A stretch of 64,000 nucleotides of DNA from Theileria orientalis strain Shintoku (lineage: Eukaryota; Apicomplexa; Aconoidasida; Piroplasmida; Theileriidae): NCBI RefSeq assembly GCF_000740895.1, contig NC_025263.1, positions 1,550,001-1,614,000 of the forward strand. Direction: 5' to 3'. The translations under genes were made by a program, and so were the position numbers. Shown here in pieces: positions 44,173 to 55,600 of this stretch (position 1 is the first letter of the stretch; the number at the start of each line of letters is the position of its first letter). The notes beneath the pieces were generated by a model. It saw only the letters and a list, made by a program, of their open reading frames with translations, ran no database searches and had not been told where the DNA came from.

Positions 44173-45181
44173 ATGCCAGACGCTGTTGATTACGTAGTGG
44201 ATTCAATGACACAGTCAGCTGAGAAGGTGAAAAAAGATGTAGTGGATACCTTCAACAAGGCTGTTGAAACATCAGACAACTTTAAGGAGAAAGTCAAGGA
44301 AACATTTAATCTGGTATCAGACACTACAAAAAATTTCTCCGAGTCATTTACGTTCGATAACGTATCAGAAGGTGCTAAAAAAATGGCAGATACAGTCTCA
44401 GGATCCCTCGACAAGATGCCAGAAAAGGTTAAGGAAACACTTAATATGGTATCAGAGGGAGCACAAGATCTGCTTGGAAAAGTTAAGGAGAATGTGGGAG
44501 GATTTTTGGATAATTCGGACAAAAAAACAGAGGAAACGTCCGCATCTGAAAATCCAGAGTATGTAGAAGAGGAGGAGGTTGTGGAAGGCGACTGGAAAGC
44601 AAGAAAGGTGAGTAAAATGAGCATAAAACAGTTGTCGAAAGATGAGCATTTATAACCATAAATACCATGACATTGACACAATTTACTATGTAGATAGTGA
44701 GTACAGTAGCAGCAACATGGCTACGTCAACAAAATAACGTAATATTTAGGTCGAAGTCAAGGAGATTAAGGTGGAGACTGGAGAGGAAGATGAAGAAGTG
44801 TTCTGGAAGCAGAGGTCGAAGCTCTACAGGTGGGCAACAGACACGGACGGAACCGGAGTGTGGAAGGAGAGGGGACTGGGAGAGTCCAAGCTCCTGAAGC
44901 ACAAAACGACTGGAAAAATTAGGTTCTTGCTGAGACAGGAGAAAACCTTCAAAGTAGTCGCAAACCACTACGTTCTGGAGAGAAACGGACTCTGCAAACT
45001 CACTCCGAACGTAGGAAGTGATAAGATTTGGGTATGGTCTGCGCACAACACTTTGGACGAGGAAAGTAAGCTTGAGCAGTTGGCACTGAAGTTCCCGAAC
45101 GTAGATCAGGCCAAGTTATTCAAGGAAAAGTTCGAGGAGGCAGCGAAGCTCAACGAGCCACTCTTTGGCGAATCACAGTAA
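44173..45181 (+). CDS. Ran-binding protein 1 with an N-terminal amphipathic extension
   Basis: Exons 44173-44607 and 44750-45181. Exon 2 and the last residues of exon 1 form a Ran-binding domain: EVFWKQRSKLYRWA, GVWKERGLGESKLLKHK, KIRFLLRQEKTFKVVANHYV, WVWSAHNTLDEE, LALKFPNVDQAKLFKEKFEEA. RanBP1 binds Ran-GTP and helps RanGAP in nuclear transport. Exon 1 adds about 140 residues of repeated amphipathic helix (KEKVKETFNLVSD and PEKVKETLNMVSE, with Ala/Val/Phe on one face), not present in animal RanBP1. It ends in an acidic stretch (EEEEVVEGD). The extension resembles LEA or apolipoprotein-like helices. Confidence 0.88.
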
Positions 45182-45459
45182 TATAGTAGCCCATTGACGG
45201 ATATGTGCTAAAATTGATACTGATGCAGTACATTATAATTTAACTTAACTGACCATATAAATGTATTAAAGTATCGAAAAGATAAGTGAATGTACAAGTG
45301 TATTAAAGTATCAAATAGATAAGTGAATGTACTAGTGACTTAACTAAATAAATAGGTGTACTGGTGACTTAACTAAATAGAGTATTGTAAAGTGAACGAA
45401 GGGTAATGAGTATAAAATTATATTACATAAATTAAATTTACAGGTAAATTGCCAGTAAA

Positions 45460-45999
45460 TTAAAGAAAAGGATGGTGTTTCCTTATGTTCACATCCACCT
45501 TATTGTAAAGCTCAGAATAGTCGAGTTTAGAAACGTCGGAATCAGAAAGCTTGGAAATCCTCTTGGCAAAGTCGTTGAAAGGCTTTACGACGAGAACAAC
45601 GCAAGTGGGCCGCCTCGAGTGACAAACGTCGGAAAGAATCTTTTTAGAAGTAACGTAGGCATAGGACAGAGAAAGCTCCTCGCAGAGAATGGGAAGGTGT
45701 GCGACGGTGTCAACGGGGTGGACGTCAGAGGCAATGAGAACGATGCCAGTGGCGCCCTTGCGAAGAGATTTAGTGACGTCCTGAACACCACGCTTTACGA
45801 GGCGAGTTAACTCAAGGTCAGAGTACCCCTTGCCCTCAGTGTTGTTCATTTTAGCCAGCTTCTCAACGGCAATAGCACGCTTGACAAGCTTCAGGGACCT
45901 GAGAAGAGACTTGCCGCCGAGTCTGGGCTTAGCGATGGGAGAGACGTAGGCAGATTCCTCAACTAAGGGTTCCTCGACGTTCTGAGTAGATTCAGACAT
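45460..45999 (-). CDS. H/ACA snoRNP protein NHP2 (L7Ae family)
   Basis: 179 residues, single exon, ATG start. The L7Ae/NHP2 core is clear: RGVQDVTKSLRKGATGIVLIASDVHPVD, LPILCEELSLSYAYV and CVVLVV. NHP2 is one of four core proteins of H/ACA particles, which guide pseudouridylation of rRNA. The N-terminal 40 residues are acidic then basic, and the C-terminus (after about residue 142) carries an extra segment (ISKLSDSDVSKLDYSELYNK) not usual in yeast NHP2. Converges with RanBP1, whose stop lies 278 bp away. Confidence 0.88.
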   Translation of the reverse strand: MSESTQNVEEPLVEESAYVSPIAKPRLGGKSLLRSLKLVKRAIAVEKLAKMNNTEGKGYSDLELTRLVKRGVQDVTKSLRKGATGIVLIASDVHPVDTVAHLPILCEELSLSYAYVTSKKILSDVCHSRRPTCVVLVVKPFNDFAKRISKLSDSDVSKLDYSELYNKVDVNIRKHHPFL

Positions 46000-46303
46000 T
46001 GAAATGTAAGCGACAATTGTGAAAAATTAAATGAAGTTAAAGAAAGGTAAAGCGGTATGATCAAAAACTGAAAATAGACTCAAAAAACATTAAATGAAAA
46101 CCAATAATGTTAACCAATGTATATATTACAAGAAAAAGTTATGAATAAAATAAATTTGAAAATAAAATAATAAAAACGGGAAAATATAAAAAGTATAATT
46201 GGAGTAAAACAACCCTTCAATTATGGTAGCAAAAAGTGGTAAAAGAGTATAATAAATAAATAATAAATAAAATATATGTGATTTATTATTTTTGTCTTCA
46301 TAA
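46000..46303. other. Divergent intergenic region
   Basis: About 0.3 kb, extremely AT-rich, between the starts of NHP2 and the glutaredoxin gene. Nothing else recognised. Confidence 0.5.
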
Positions 46304-46909
46304 ATGAATACAATTAAGTGTATTGTAGGAATTCCTAGTAATCTTTTAAAATCATACTCAGCAATAAGCATACCACGTAAAAGTAACTTAAGATGGTCAA
46401 TAAGTCAAATGAATAATTGCACTGTAAAATACAATGGTAAAATAAGTATTGTGAAGTCAAAATAAGATAATTTAGGCCCTAGAAGTAACAATATAACGAA
46501 AAGAACATTCTCAACGGAAGGAGACCTGGAAAAGGTAAGGAGTAGATATATTTTATTAAATTTTGAAATATTATGTAGGAAATAGAAGAAAAACTTAAAA
46601 AAACAATAGAATCCGAAAAAATATTAATATTTATAAAGGGGACACCAGAGGATCCACAGTGTAAATATAGCGCAAAGGTTAGATGTGTAAAAATGACATT
46701 AAATTTAGATGATAGAAATATTAAATAATTATAAACTGAACGATTACGCGTACATCAACGTGTTTTCACACGACCTGTTGAGAAAATGTGTAAAAAATGT
46801 TAGCAACTGGCCAACGTTTCCACAACTGTACATAAAAGGAAAATTAATAGGAGGATGCGATGTAGTCGATGAATTACATAGCTCAGGAGAACTGGAAAAA
46901 TTATTTTAA
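46304..46909 (+). CDS. Monothiol-type glutaredoxin with CKYS active site
   Basis: Four exons (46304-46436, 46476-46534, 46579-46677, 46709-46909) encode about 163 residues. The first 70 residues are basic and Ser-rich (SIPRKSNLRW, ITKRTFSTEGD), compatible with a mitochondrial presequence. The glutaredoxin domain reads ILIFIKGTPEDPQCKYSAK then MIEIL, WPTFPQLYIKGKLIGGCDVVDEL, matching Grx5-type wording (KGTP--P-CGFS, TFPQ-Y--G-FIGG-D). The CGFS motif is CKYS here; the first Cys is kept. Grx5 proteins carry iron-sulfur clusters with glutathione. Two of the four exons are under 100 nt, and the third intron falls just after the active site. Confidence 0.82.
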
Positions 46910-47843
46910 AAAAATATGAAATAATGTGTGTGTAAAAAAAATGTGATAAAAACAATAGGGTGTATAAAAAACAAAAGTCACAAATATCAACAAATAATAA
47001 ATATATAAATAGTAATATTAATTATAGACAAATATACGTAATAGATCTAAAAATTGGCATGCACATAATGCAAATCGGAATCTAGTAATAAAATTGTCTT
47101 AAAAACAGGCGTCAAATTAAATATTAAAATTAAAGGAATCTTAATAACTAAATAATAACAAATAATCGAAAATAAAAATATAAATTTAGCATGATCTCAT
47201 CTGTGTGTTAGGGTGTGAAATTTTGCCGGATGTGTTAAGTTGCATGCCACAATATGTGTAGATTTAACTCGGTAAATCAGATGAAATTTTTAAAAATAAA
47301 AAGAAACAATAGATAAAGGAATTTGATAAAAATATGTGGAAATTATGGGAAAAAAATACGGCCAAATAAGGCCAAAATCATGTACGGTATATAATGCATA
47401 GAATCTGGGGGCGCTGCTTAAATAGATGTATGTACTGCCTAAATGGTGTTAATTTACATATAATATGTTATCAATCAGTACGGTGCTGAAATCATTATAT
47501 ACTAGGATAATATAATGAGTAAAGGAGTAAGTGATTGATTATATATTAAGGGTCAAATTATAAATATTAACAAACCCCTTAAATGTTCAAATTGTATTAT
47601 TAGATTATAAATTGAAGGAAAAAACTAACAAAAAACTTTATTTTAATCTAATATATATAGATTAAATTCAATGTAGTAATTCGGTGTAATATAATCAATA
47701 ATATTTAATGAAGTCAATAATATTTATTCAAGAATTTTTATCGTAAAAAAGCAGAGTTTTAAATTATTTCTTTAAACTAATATTTGGTGTGTAAGAAAAA
47801 AATAAATCCGGAAGTAAGTTCAATGAAATCTGAGTAATCTAAG
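46910..47843. other. Gene-free region before the ApiAP2 gene
   Basis: 0.93 kb, very AT-rich (many ataaataaa and attaaaa tracts). It should include the ApiAP2 promoter and perhaps a long 5' UTR. No coding sequence or RNA gene recognised. Confidence 0.45.
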
Positions 47844-50800
47844 ATGGAGAAGGACGGACTGTATTTGTTGACCATCGGTCAAATTTTGGAAAACACAAGA
47901 AATATATCAAATATTAGCCTGTATTATAATCGTATATCCCTAATAAATAATTTAAGACGTTATGAAAACAATTATTGCTGGGTACATGAGACGAGAAGTC
48001 AATTCAAAAAATTTACAGATACAGTTTCATGTGCATGTGTGGAACCTAAAAATGAGTTGGATTTAACAATTTTGACAAAAGGTTTTAAGTGTCCACAAGA
48101 ATGTTACGTGAGGAATTTGAGCTCAGAACTGAAAAATACGAACCTTATTGTAGATTTCAGCTCCTCACAATGCATAAGCATAATATACAAAGGGAGACTG
48201 TACCTATACAGCAACCTTTCGACGTGTAAAATGGTGAATAACATCACCTCTGAAAAAGAAAGCTCTCGAGGGATAATTTGCGAAGACTGTAAGATAGGAG
48301 AATCAGCTCTCTTCAGCAAGGAAGACATTGAAAAGGCCCTGTATGACATCATCGAGAGAGGAGAGGACCAGAAGTACGGGCTGACTCTCCTGGAACACAC
48401 GTCGCTCGGAAGCGCTCTATACGGACTCGAGAAGGTCCAGGACTCTGTGAAGTCAATAGGGATCCTGGAGGGTCTGATCGCAGACGAGCCTAAGCAGAGT
48501 GCGATAGACAAGATCAACGTGATCGACTGCGACATTCTCCTTGAGGACGTAAACCCAGCAACAATCAGATGCGATAGCCACGTCTCGTCGAAGCCGAAGG
48601 ACTGCAACAGCTGCAAGTACATCAGCGACCTGAACAAGTACCTAAACTCACCAATCATTAGCTACTGCGACCACAACTCGCCCAGCTGCGAGCACTCGAA
48701 CAACAGCTGCGACCGCAGCGTAAGCTCGTGCGACCACTCGCTGAGCGGAGGATGCGACCACATAGTAAACGCGTCGCTGGAGCCGCTCTCAGGAGGAATC
48801 GGCGAAGCTAACGTGATCACGTGCGACCACATGGCAGGAGAGTGCTATCACAGCGTGTTGTCGTGCGTTCACAGGTCGGAGTGCGAAAGGTGCAACGAGA
48901 GCTGCAACAAAGAAGACCACGTACACAAGGACCGCAAAATAACCGATCACGCTCACAACGAAGGCTGCAAATCTGACCACGTTCACAAGGAATGCAAAAT
49001 TTATGAAAACTGCGCGACCTGCCACTGCGCCAAGTGCCTGCACGCCTGCACCAAGTGTGAAGGCCCTGGAGAGCAAATTGTGAAGCTGAAGGAGGGAAAG
49101 CTGAGCCGCGATTACCTGCTGGAGTGCGTGAGGTACGCAAACGGCCTCGTGGAGAGAGCAATGGGAGAGCTGGAGTCGATCTGCTCCTCCCTGATCAACC
49201 AGACGAACGCAATGTGCCAGCCGCCACTTAACATATCAATCAGGTTCCTGGAGCACTTCCTGTGCTACGAGTACGCAGTGGAGTACAGCAGCGACGTAAA
49301 CCTCCTGAGCAAGGACAGCCTTTACGAGTTAAACGCGCTCGACAAGCAGAACGTGATCCTGCACGAGTTCATACAATGCAACGTGCTGACGAAGCGGGTG
49401 CTCGACCACACGTTCGACATCATCCTGGCGCGCATAAAAACGTACACGACGCCGAAGACGCAGAGCATTGGCGCAATGGATATGGCAGCGATTGAGGCCC
49501 ACACGGCCACTAAAAGTAAGGGTGAGTCCTCCGAGTTTAAGGGCGAGGACCTAATGAAGGACGAGCTGGACGAAATTGTGCCGCTTAACCTGGGTGAACA
49601 CCTGAATCAAATTGGTCACTCTCTGGAAGGAGCGACCCCTGACTCGTCAGGAAGGAGCACAGTGCTGGTGAGCGGACGCATAGTGTGTCAAACGACGGAT
49701 GGAGGAATTTTGGCAAACGCTGACATTGGCGAAAATGCCAATACCAGCTACGACACAGTTGCCGCAGACTACCAGCTCGACGGAAGGAAGGGAAGGAAGC
49801 GCGGAAAAAGTAAAAAGCCATTCAACAGCGTGCACGCCAACTACCAAAACGCAGAAGCCACGATAAACCACGCTTCTACAGCCAACGAGAGTGACGGAGC
49901 GGATGTGGCAGGAGATCGCATTCGTACCACAATAGCAGGGCCCGCAGGCCACACGTTTCATACAACGGGAGTGAAAGGAGAGCACGCGAAGGGCTTTAAC
50001 GGGAACGAGGAAGGAGTGCACACGAACGGAGTGTGTGTGGGATTGTCGTTCTGTGACGAATGCATAAACGAGAGCTCTGAGAGGATTGGATTCTCAAAAA
50101 TAGAAAACATGCTCTTGGGAGGCGTCGACAACAATGGAATTGGAGAAACGAGCAGAGATGACAGCAAGGAAGCTAGCGCAGACAGCGGAGAAGAGATGAC
50201 GGAGTCAAACGAATCGAACACTATGGTGACGCCGTCCTCAAGAAACGAGAGGTTCGGAGATGAACAAATCAACTCGTACGACCTGAACGACACGAAGCTA
50301 GTGTTCCCCGCCGAACTTAACATAGGATCCGACAACACAATTAACTCAATCCAGGACATATACACGGGTAGTCCAGGAACGGATCAGACGATGAGTGAAG
50401 ACAGCACGCACGAGTCTGACGGCAAAAACGGAGAAAGCGACCAGGACGAAGTAGCAGGCCCAGAAATATACCCATACTGGTGGACATTCTACGGAGAGGA
50501 TAACACGCTGGGCGAGGGAGACCTCAACGGACGCTACGAAGGAATCAGAAGGTTCACGCGCTCGTCCTACGTCAAGGACGAGGCGAGCACGCCGAAAAAC
50601 AAGAAGACGGGCAACGGAGCAAACTACCTGCTGACGAGGTGCGTGAGCTCGGACTTCAGCACGAAGTCGAACATCAACGTGTCAGGCCTGCACTCTAGCA
50701 GAGAGACACTATGCCCAAGCGAGTTCAACCAGTCGCAGTCAGACTCGTCGCCGAAGCAGCAATTATGCTTCTGCAAGACGTGCATACCCTTCATCTCGAA

Positions 50801-52160
50801 CATCACGAGAATATTCCCAAACGCAACAGCAGAGTTGACGCCGCGCACGGCCTCAATGGCCTCGTCGGCAAACCTGAGCTCGAGGTCCTCGAGCACCGGA
50901 AGAGGAGCGAGTCAGGAGAGGCTGCCGAGAGCAGGCGTCAACGGAAGCCCAGAGCTGACGCCGAAGACGGAAATCAACGGAAGCAGCCTCTCCCTCAACC
51001 TGATCTCGCGCGACTCGCGCGAGGAGGACTTGGACAAGGAGATGTCGATAGTAAACGGCCTGAGAAGGTCAATACGAGTGGCTCTGGACGTGGGCTCCGC
51101 AATCAGGAAGAAGATGAAGGAGGAGCACAAGCCGCTCATGGACACGCTCAACGTGGCGCTGCTCTCTAGTTTCAGGCTCGGCGAGTTCCTATTCAACAAC
51201 CCGAACATGTACGGAACGAGCGTGTACACGACCGGAAGCATCGAGCTTGACAACAGGTACGACTTTTTCGAAAAGCCCGAAGGACTCATTGAAAAGATAC
51301 GCCTAGGAGACCAGCAGGCAGGAAACAGGACGCCGGAGCTGGGAGACGGAGAGGCGAAGTCGGAGCGCGCGGAGGAGGAGATCGGAAACCTGCTCTGCAT
51401 CGACGTCGCAGTCGACGCAGTCGACACTGAGCGCAGCACCTTCGAGAGCGACCAGTACCTGGCCTACGACATCGTGAGCGAGGAGGACGCGTGCTCATAC
51501 AGCAGCCTCAGCTCAAGCAGCCCGAAGATGTTCAACAAGCGCAAGAGCCCGAGCCGCGCGAGAAGAACATACCGCAGCCTCAGCAGCTTCGACGGTCTGC
51601 CGGGCAGGCGCAGCTTCGAGGGACTGCCTACGAGCAGAAGAAGCACGCGCGAGCTGAGCCAGACTGACGACATGTACATCTACGACATGAACAACCTGAG
51701 CGACAAGGGCGAGTTCGACGACTGGTACGTCGACTCGGACTCGAGCAAGAAGAGCTCGAAGTACGCACACAAGAGGATGCCGCCCAGCAGACCCTCGGTC
51801 TCGAACCTGACCGAGATCTACGGAAGCCAGGACATGCTCATCCCCATGGGCCCGCTGCCCATCGGAGTCTACTTCGACGCGAGCAGGAAGCTGTGGCGCT
51901 GCCAGTGGCGCGAGAACGGCAAGTTCCGCACCAAGGGCTTCTCCCTCGGCCACTACAACACGCTCGCCGACGCGCGCCACGCGTGCATCCTCTTCAGGTG
52001 CCAGGTGGGCAACATGAGCATTCAGCCCGAGTGGCTGACGCCCAACTACATCAAGGTGAGCGACCTGCTGAACAGGCGCGCGGCGCAGCCTGCGGCGGCT
52101 CCGAAGAAGTCGAGCAGGAAGAAGAAGCGCCAGGAGGACCTGTACGAGTCGTACGCGTAG
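47844..52160 (+). CDS. ApiAP2 transcription factor with a Cys/His-rich region
   Basis: Single exon, 1438 residues, starting at the ATG of MEKDGLYLLTIGQ. One AP2 domain sits at the C-terminus (about residues 1341-1400): GVYFDASRKLWRCQW, GKFRTKGFSLGHY, DARHACILFRCQV. This is the ApiAP2 three-strand plus helix pattern. A basic tail (SSRKKKRQED) follows. Residues about 253-408 are rich in Cys and His, with repeated CDH, CEH and DHVH units (SCDHS, GCDHI, TCDHM, CYHSV, CVHRS), a possible metal-binding region. The middle is acidic and Ser/Thr/Asn-rich. The gene starts AT-rich and becomes strongly GC-rich in its 3' half. It is probably a sequence-specific regulator of stage genes. Confidence 0.85.
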   Translation: MEKDGLYLLTIGQILENTRNISNISLYYNRISLINNLRRYENNYCWVHETRSQFKKFTDTVSCACVEPKNELDLTILTKGFKCPQECYVRNLSSELKNTNLIVDFSSSQCISIIYKGRLYLYSNLSTCKMVNNITSEKESSRGIICEDCKIGESALFSKEDIEKALYDIIERGEDQKYGLTLLEHTSLGSALYGLEKVQDSVKSIGILEGLIADEPKQSAIDKINVIDCDILLEDVNPATIRCDSHVSSKPKDCNSCKYISDLNKYLNSPIISYCDHNSPSCEHSNNSCDRSVSSCDHSLSGGCDHIVNASLEPLSGGIGEANVITCDHMAGECYHSVLSCVHRSECERCNESCNKEDHVHKDRKITDHAHNEGCKSDHVHKECKIYENCATCHCAKCLHACTKCEGPGEQIVKLKEGKLSRDYLLECVRYANGLVERAMGELESICSSLINQTNAMCQPPLNISIRFLEHFLCYEYAVEYSSDVNLLSKDSLYELNALDKQNVILHEFIQCNVLTKRVLDHTFDIILARIKTYTTPKTQSIGAMDMAAIEAHTATKSKGESSEFKGEDLMKDELDEIVPLNLGEHLNQIGHSLEGATPDSSGRSTVLVSGRIVCQTTDGGILANADIGENANTSYDTVAADYQLDGRKGRKRGKSKKPFNSVHANYQNAEATINHASTANESDGADVAGDRIRTTIAGPAGHTFHTTGVKGEHAKGFNGNEEGVHTNGVCVGLSFCDECINESSERIGFSKIENMLLGGVDNNGIGETSRDDSKEASADSGEEMTESNESNTMVTPSSRNERFGDEQINSYDLNDTKLVFPAELNIGSDNTINSIQDIYTGSPGTDQTMSEDSTHESDGKNGESDQDEVAGPEIYPYWWTFYGEDNTLGEGDLNGRYEGIRRFTRSSYVKDEASTPKNKKTGNGANYLLTRCVSSDFSTKSNINVSGLHSSRETLCPSEFNQSQSDSSPKQQLCFCKTCIPFISNITRIFPNATAELTPRTASMASSANLSSRSSSTGRGASQERLPRAGVNGSPELTPKTEINGSSLSLNLISRDSREEDLDKEMSIVNGLRRSIRVALDVGSAIRKKMKEEHKPLMDTLNVALLSSFRLGEFLFNNPNMYGTSVYTTGSIELDNRYDFFEKPEGLIEKIRLGDQQAGNRTPELGDGEAKSERAEEEIGNLLCIDVAVDAVDTERSTFESDQYLAYDIVSEEDACSYSSLSSSSPKMFNKRKSPSRARRTYRSLSSFDGLPGRRSFEGLPTSRRSTRELSQTDDMYIYDMNNLSDKGEFDDWYVDSDSSKKSSKYAHKRMPPSRPSVSNLTEIYGSQDMLIPMGPLPIGVYFDASRKLWRCQWRENGKFRTKGFSLGHYNTLADARHACILFRCQVGNMSIQPEWLTPNYIKVSDLLNRRAAQPAAAPKKSSRKKKRQEDLYESYA

Positions 52161-52635
52161 TCTGCACGCGGCAGCGTCCGCGAGCAGCAACGCGCGTGCG
52201 GGAGGTGCAGACTGTCTGCACGAACGCAGGGTTACCAGAACTAATCTCATAGTTACTATTTGCATATGCGCTATTTACGTGGTTCGTGGCAGCGCAGCGC
52301 AGTGCCTTCGCGATGGCGGCGCCATCGGTTTCCGAGTTTGGTAGCTAAATTACGCGTAAATGGCCTGTATCGTTAGTTTGTACGTAGTAGCTACTGACGG
52401 TTGTGCAGTGGACAGCTAGCTAGTGGATACCTGATGGCACGTATAAATAAAGGTGCAATTAAATTGACATAATAAATAAATAGGTATAAATAGATACGTA
52501 GTGGGCAACGAGGTAACAGGTAACCTTGTGAATGTTAATGGCAAGCAAGCGTGTAAATGTAGTATGAAAGCGGAAGCCACTAGCGCGTACACAAATGAGT
52601 GAAAGTGGAGTTTAAAATCTTAAACGGAAAATATG
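52161..52635. other. Convergent intergenic region
   Basis: 0.47 kb between the ends of the ApiAP2 and ClpB genes. The first 170 bp are GC-rich like the ApiAP2 3' end, the rest AT-rich. No gene seen. Confidence 0.45.
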
Positions 52636-55600
52636 TTACACTTGACTCTGAATCAGCAGGTTCCCGTCCCTGAAGGTCACGAGGATGTTGTCGTTCTCCT
52701 TGTAGGCGTCGGAGAGGATGCCGACGGCGATCGGAGACTCGATCTGCTTCTGAATCGTCCTCTTGAGCGGGCGCGCGCCGTAGGCAGGGTCGTAGCCGAT
52801 GTCGGCGATGTGGCTCATGGCCGCGTCGTCCACGGAGAGCCGAATGTTCTTCTCGGCGAGGCGGTCGCTCAGCCGCTCCATCTCCATGTTCACGATCTTC
52901 TTCAGCTCCTGCTTCGAGAGCGAGTCGAAGACGATGAACTCGTCGACGCGGTTCAGGAACTCGGGCGAGAAGGTCTGCCTGACCGAGGCCATGACCTTGT
53001 TCTTCATCTCGTTCCTCTTCTCCGGGAACCTGGCGAGCTCCAAAATGTTCTGACTGCCCAGGTTCGAGGTGAAGATGATGAGCGAGTTCGTGAAGTTGAC
53101 TCTCCTGCCGGTCGAGTCGGTGAGCCTTCCGTCGTCCAGGACTTGCAGGAGAATGTTGAAGACCTCGGGGTGCGCCTTTTCTCTAAGAAAAACGAGTCAG
53201 GTGAGTGTAGTAAGGGTAGCTAGTTAATCGGTGTACTATTTAACGTGGTACGTAGATATTTATATAACAGGGTGGGTAGATAAACAACTAGATAATAACC
53301 AAAAAAATTACTTAACAGGCTACCTAACCGACCAATTGGTTGGGTGCGTAGCTATCTATCTAACAGTGTACCTAACCAACCAATAAGCAAAACAACTATG
53401 TAACTACATAACCAATAAACTTACATCTCGTCGAACAGCACTATCGAGTACGGCTTCCTCCGCACTGCCTCAGTCAGCAGTCCGCCCTGCTCAAAGCCCA
53501 CGTAGCCCGGCGGAGCTCCGACCAGCCGTGACACGCTGTGCTTTTCCATGTACTCGCTCATGTCGAATCTGACGATCGCCTCCTCGGTGTCGAACAGCTG
53601 CTCTGCGATGGCCTTCGACAACTCGGTCTTTCCCACTCCGGTGGGTCCCAGGAACATCAGAGCCGCGATTGGCTTCTTCGGGTCGTTCATGCCCACCCTC
53701 GACCTCTGCACTGCGTGGACCACTGCGTCGATTGCCTCCTGCTGTCCCACGATTCTCTTGTGCAGCTCCTGGTTCAGGTGCAGCATCTTTTCCTTCTGAC
53801 TCTTCACTAGCTTTTCGAGTGGTATCCCGGTCCACTTGCTGACCACGGTGGCCACGTCCTCCTTGGTCACCTGGTCTCTCAGCAGTATCTGTCCACCGCT
53901 CTCAATCACCTAACAGTTGTTATCAGTGTTGTTGTAGTTGTGTTGTTAGTATTTGTAGTTAGTATTGATAGTGATAGTGGTACTGCTACTGCTAGTGTTA
54001 TTGCTATTATTACAACTAGTGTTATTGCTAATACTACTACTATTGCTATTGCCATTGCTATTACTAATGCTACTACTACTAATAATACTGCTACTACTAC
54101 TAGCTAACTACTGCATAATAATGCTATTACTACTATGTGCGTAGCATAATCAGTTGTATGTTTCTAACCTTCTTGATGTACTCCTCGTAGTTCTGCACAT
54201 TTTCCTTCAGCTGCTTCTCAAGGTCTGGCAGCGTCTCGAAACGCAGCTCTGCTGCTCTGTTCAGGTCGAAGTCTCTTTCCGCCTTTTCTATCTCTATCTT
54301 CACCACGTCCATCCTTTCCTTCACGTTCCTGATTCCGTCAACCAGCGATTTCTCCTTCACCCACATCTCATTCAACTCCTCCTACGCCATTTATTAATAC
54401 TGATGAAACAGAACCCTATTCTAATTACTCCGTAATACAGCCACACAGCCTAAAACACACCTTTTGCTTATTTAACTTCTGTACAAGATCCTCTATGTGC
54501 TTCAGACGCATCTGCTCCTGCCTGCTGCTCTTATTCTTCGTGTTTGGGAGCAGTCCGACGTCTCCTTCGTCGTTCGTTATTGATATTCTTTCCATTTCCA
54601 GCTGCAACAGTTTCCGTTCTATTGCATCCAGCTGCAGTGGCTTACTGCTCAGCTGTATCTTCAGCCTCGCAGCTGCTTCATCTACTAAATCGATTGCCTT
54701 ATCAGGCAAGAATCGATCACTGAATATAATTTGTAAGTCAATGATTAGTAGTAACAGTAGTAATAGTAGTAACAGTAACAGAAATAGTAGTAACAGTAAC
54801 AGAAATAGTAGTAATAGTAACAGAAATAGTAGTAATAGTAACAGAAATAGTAGTAACAGTAACAGAAATAGTAGTAACAGTAGAATATAGACGTACCTGA
54901 TGTAACGGTCACTCAGCTGTGCAGCCTGGATCAGTGTAGAATCCAGTATACGCACTCCGTGATGCACTTCATACCTTTCCCTTAACCCTCTCAGTATACT
55001 AATTGTTTCCTCCACACTCGGTTGGTCAACCTACGTGTAATTTGTATTTGTAAGTGTATGTAGGCTACATCTATGTAAGTGTATACTTGATACCGACATG
55101 TAAATGTGTAAATGTGCTGGCAATAACTAGCTGTTAATAAAAAAACATACGTATACTGGCTGAAAACGGCGTTCCAGCGCCTTGTCCTTCTCAATCTTCT
55201 GCCTGTACTCCTGAAGCGTGGTTGCACCTATGCAACGCAACTCTCCCCGCGCCAAAAGCGGCTTCAGGATGTTGCTTGCGTCCAGCGACCCCTGGGAGTC
55301 ACCCGCTCCCACCACCGTGTGTATCTCGTCGATGAACATCACGATTTCGCCCTGGGAGTTTTCCACCTCCTTCAGTATCTCCTTGAGCCTCTCCTCGAAC
55401 TCGCCCCTGTACATCGTACCTGCAGTCAATTCAGTTGTGTGCATTTTTATGCTATTACAGATCCCATTATCTAACTATACTAGGTAAGCAATTACCTGCC
55501 ACAATCGATGCTAAGTCTAGCGATAGCACTCTGCGGTCCTTCAAGGAATCCGGCACGTCTCCAGATACTATTCTGTTAGCCAGCCCCTCTGCTATTGCCG

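Noticed and set aside
54495..54890. Plus-strand Ser/Asn-rich frame across the ClpB intron
   Set aside because: Its repeated SSNSNRN part is the 21-bp satellite and the rest is antisense of ClpB exon 6.
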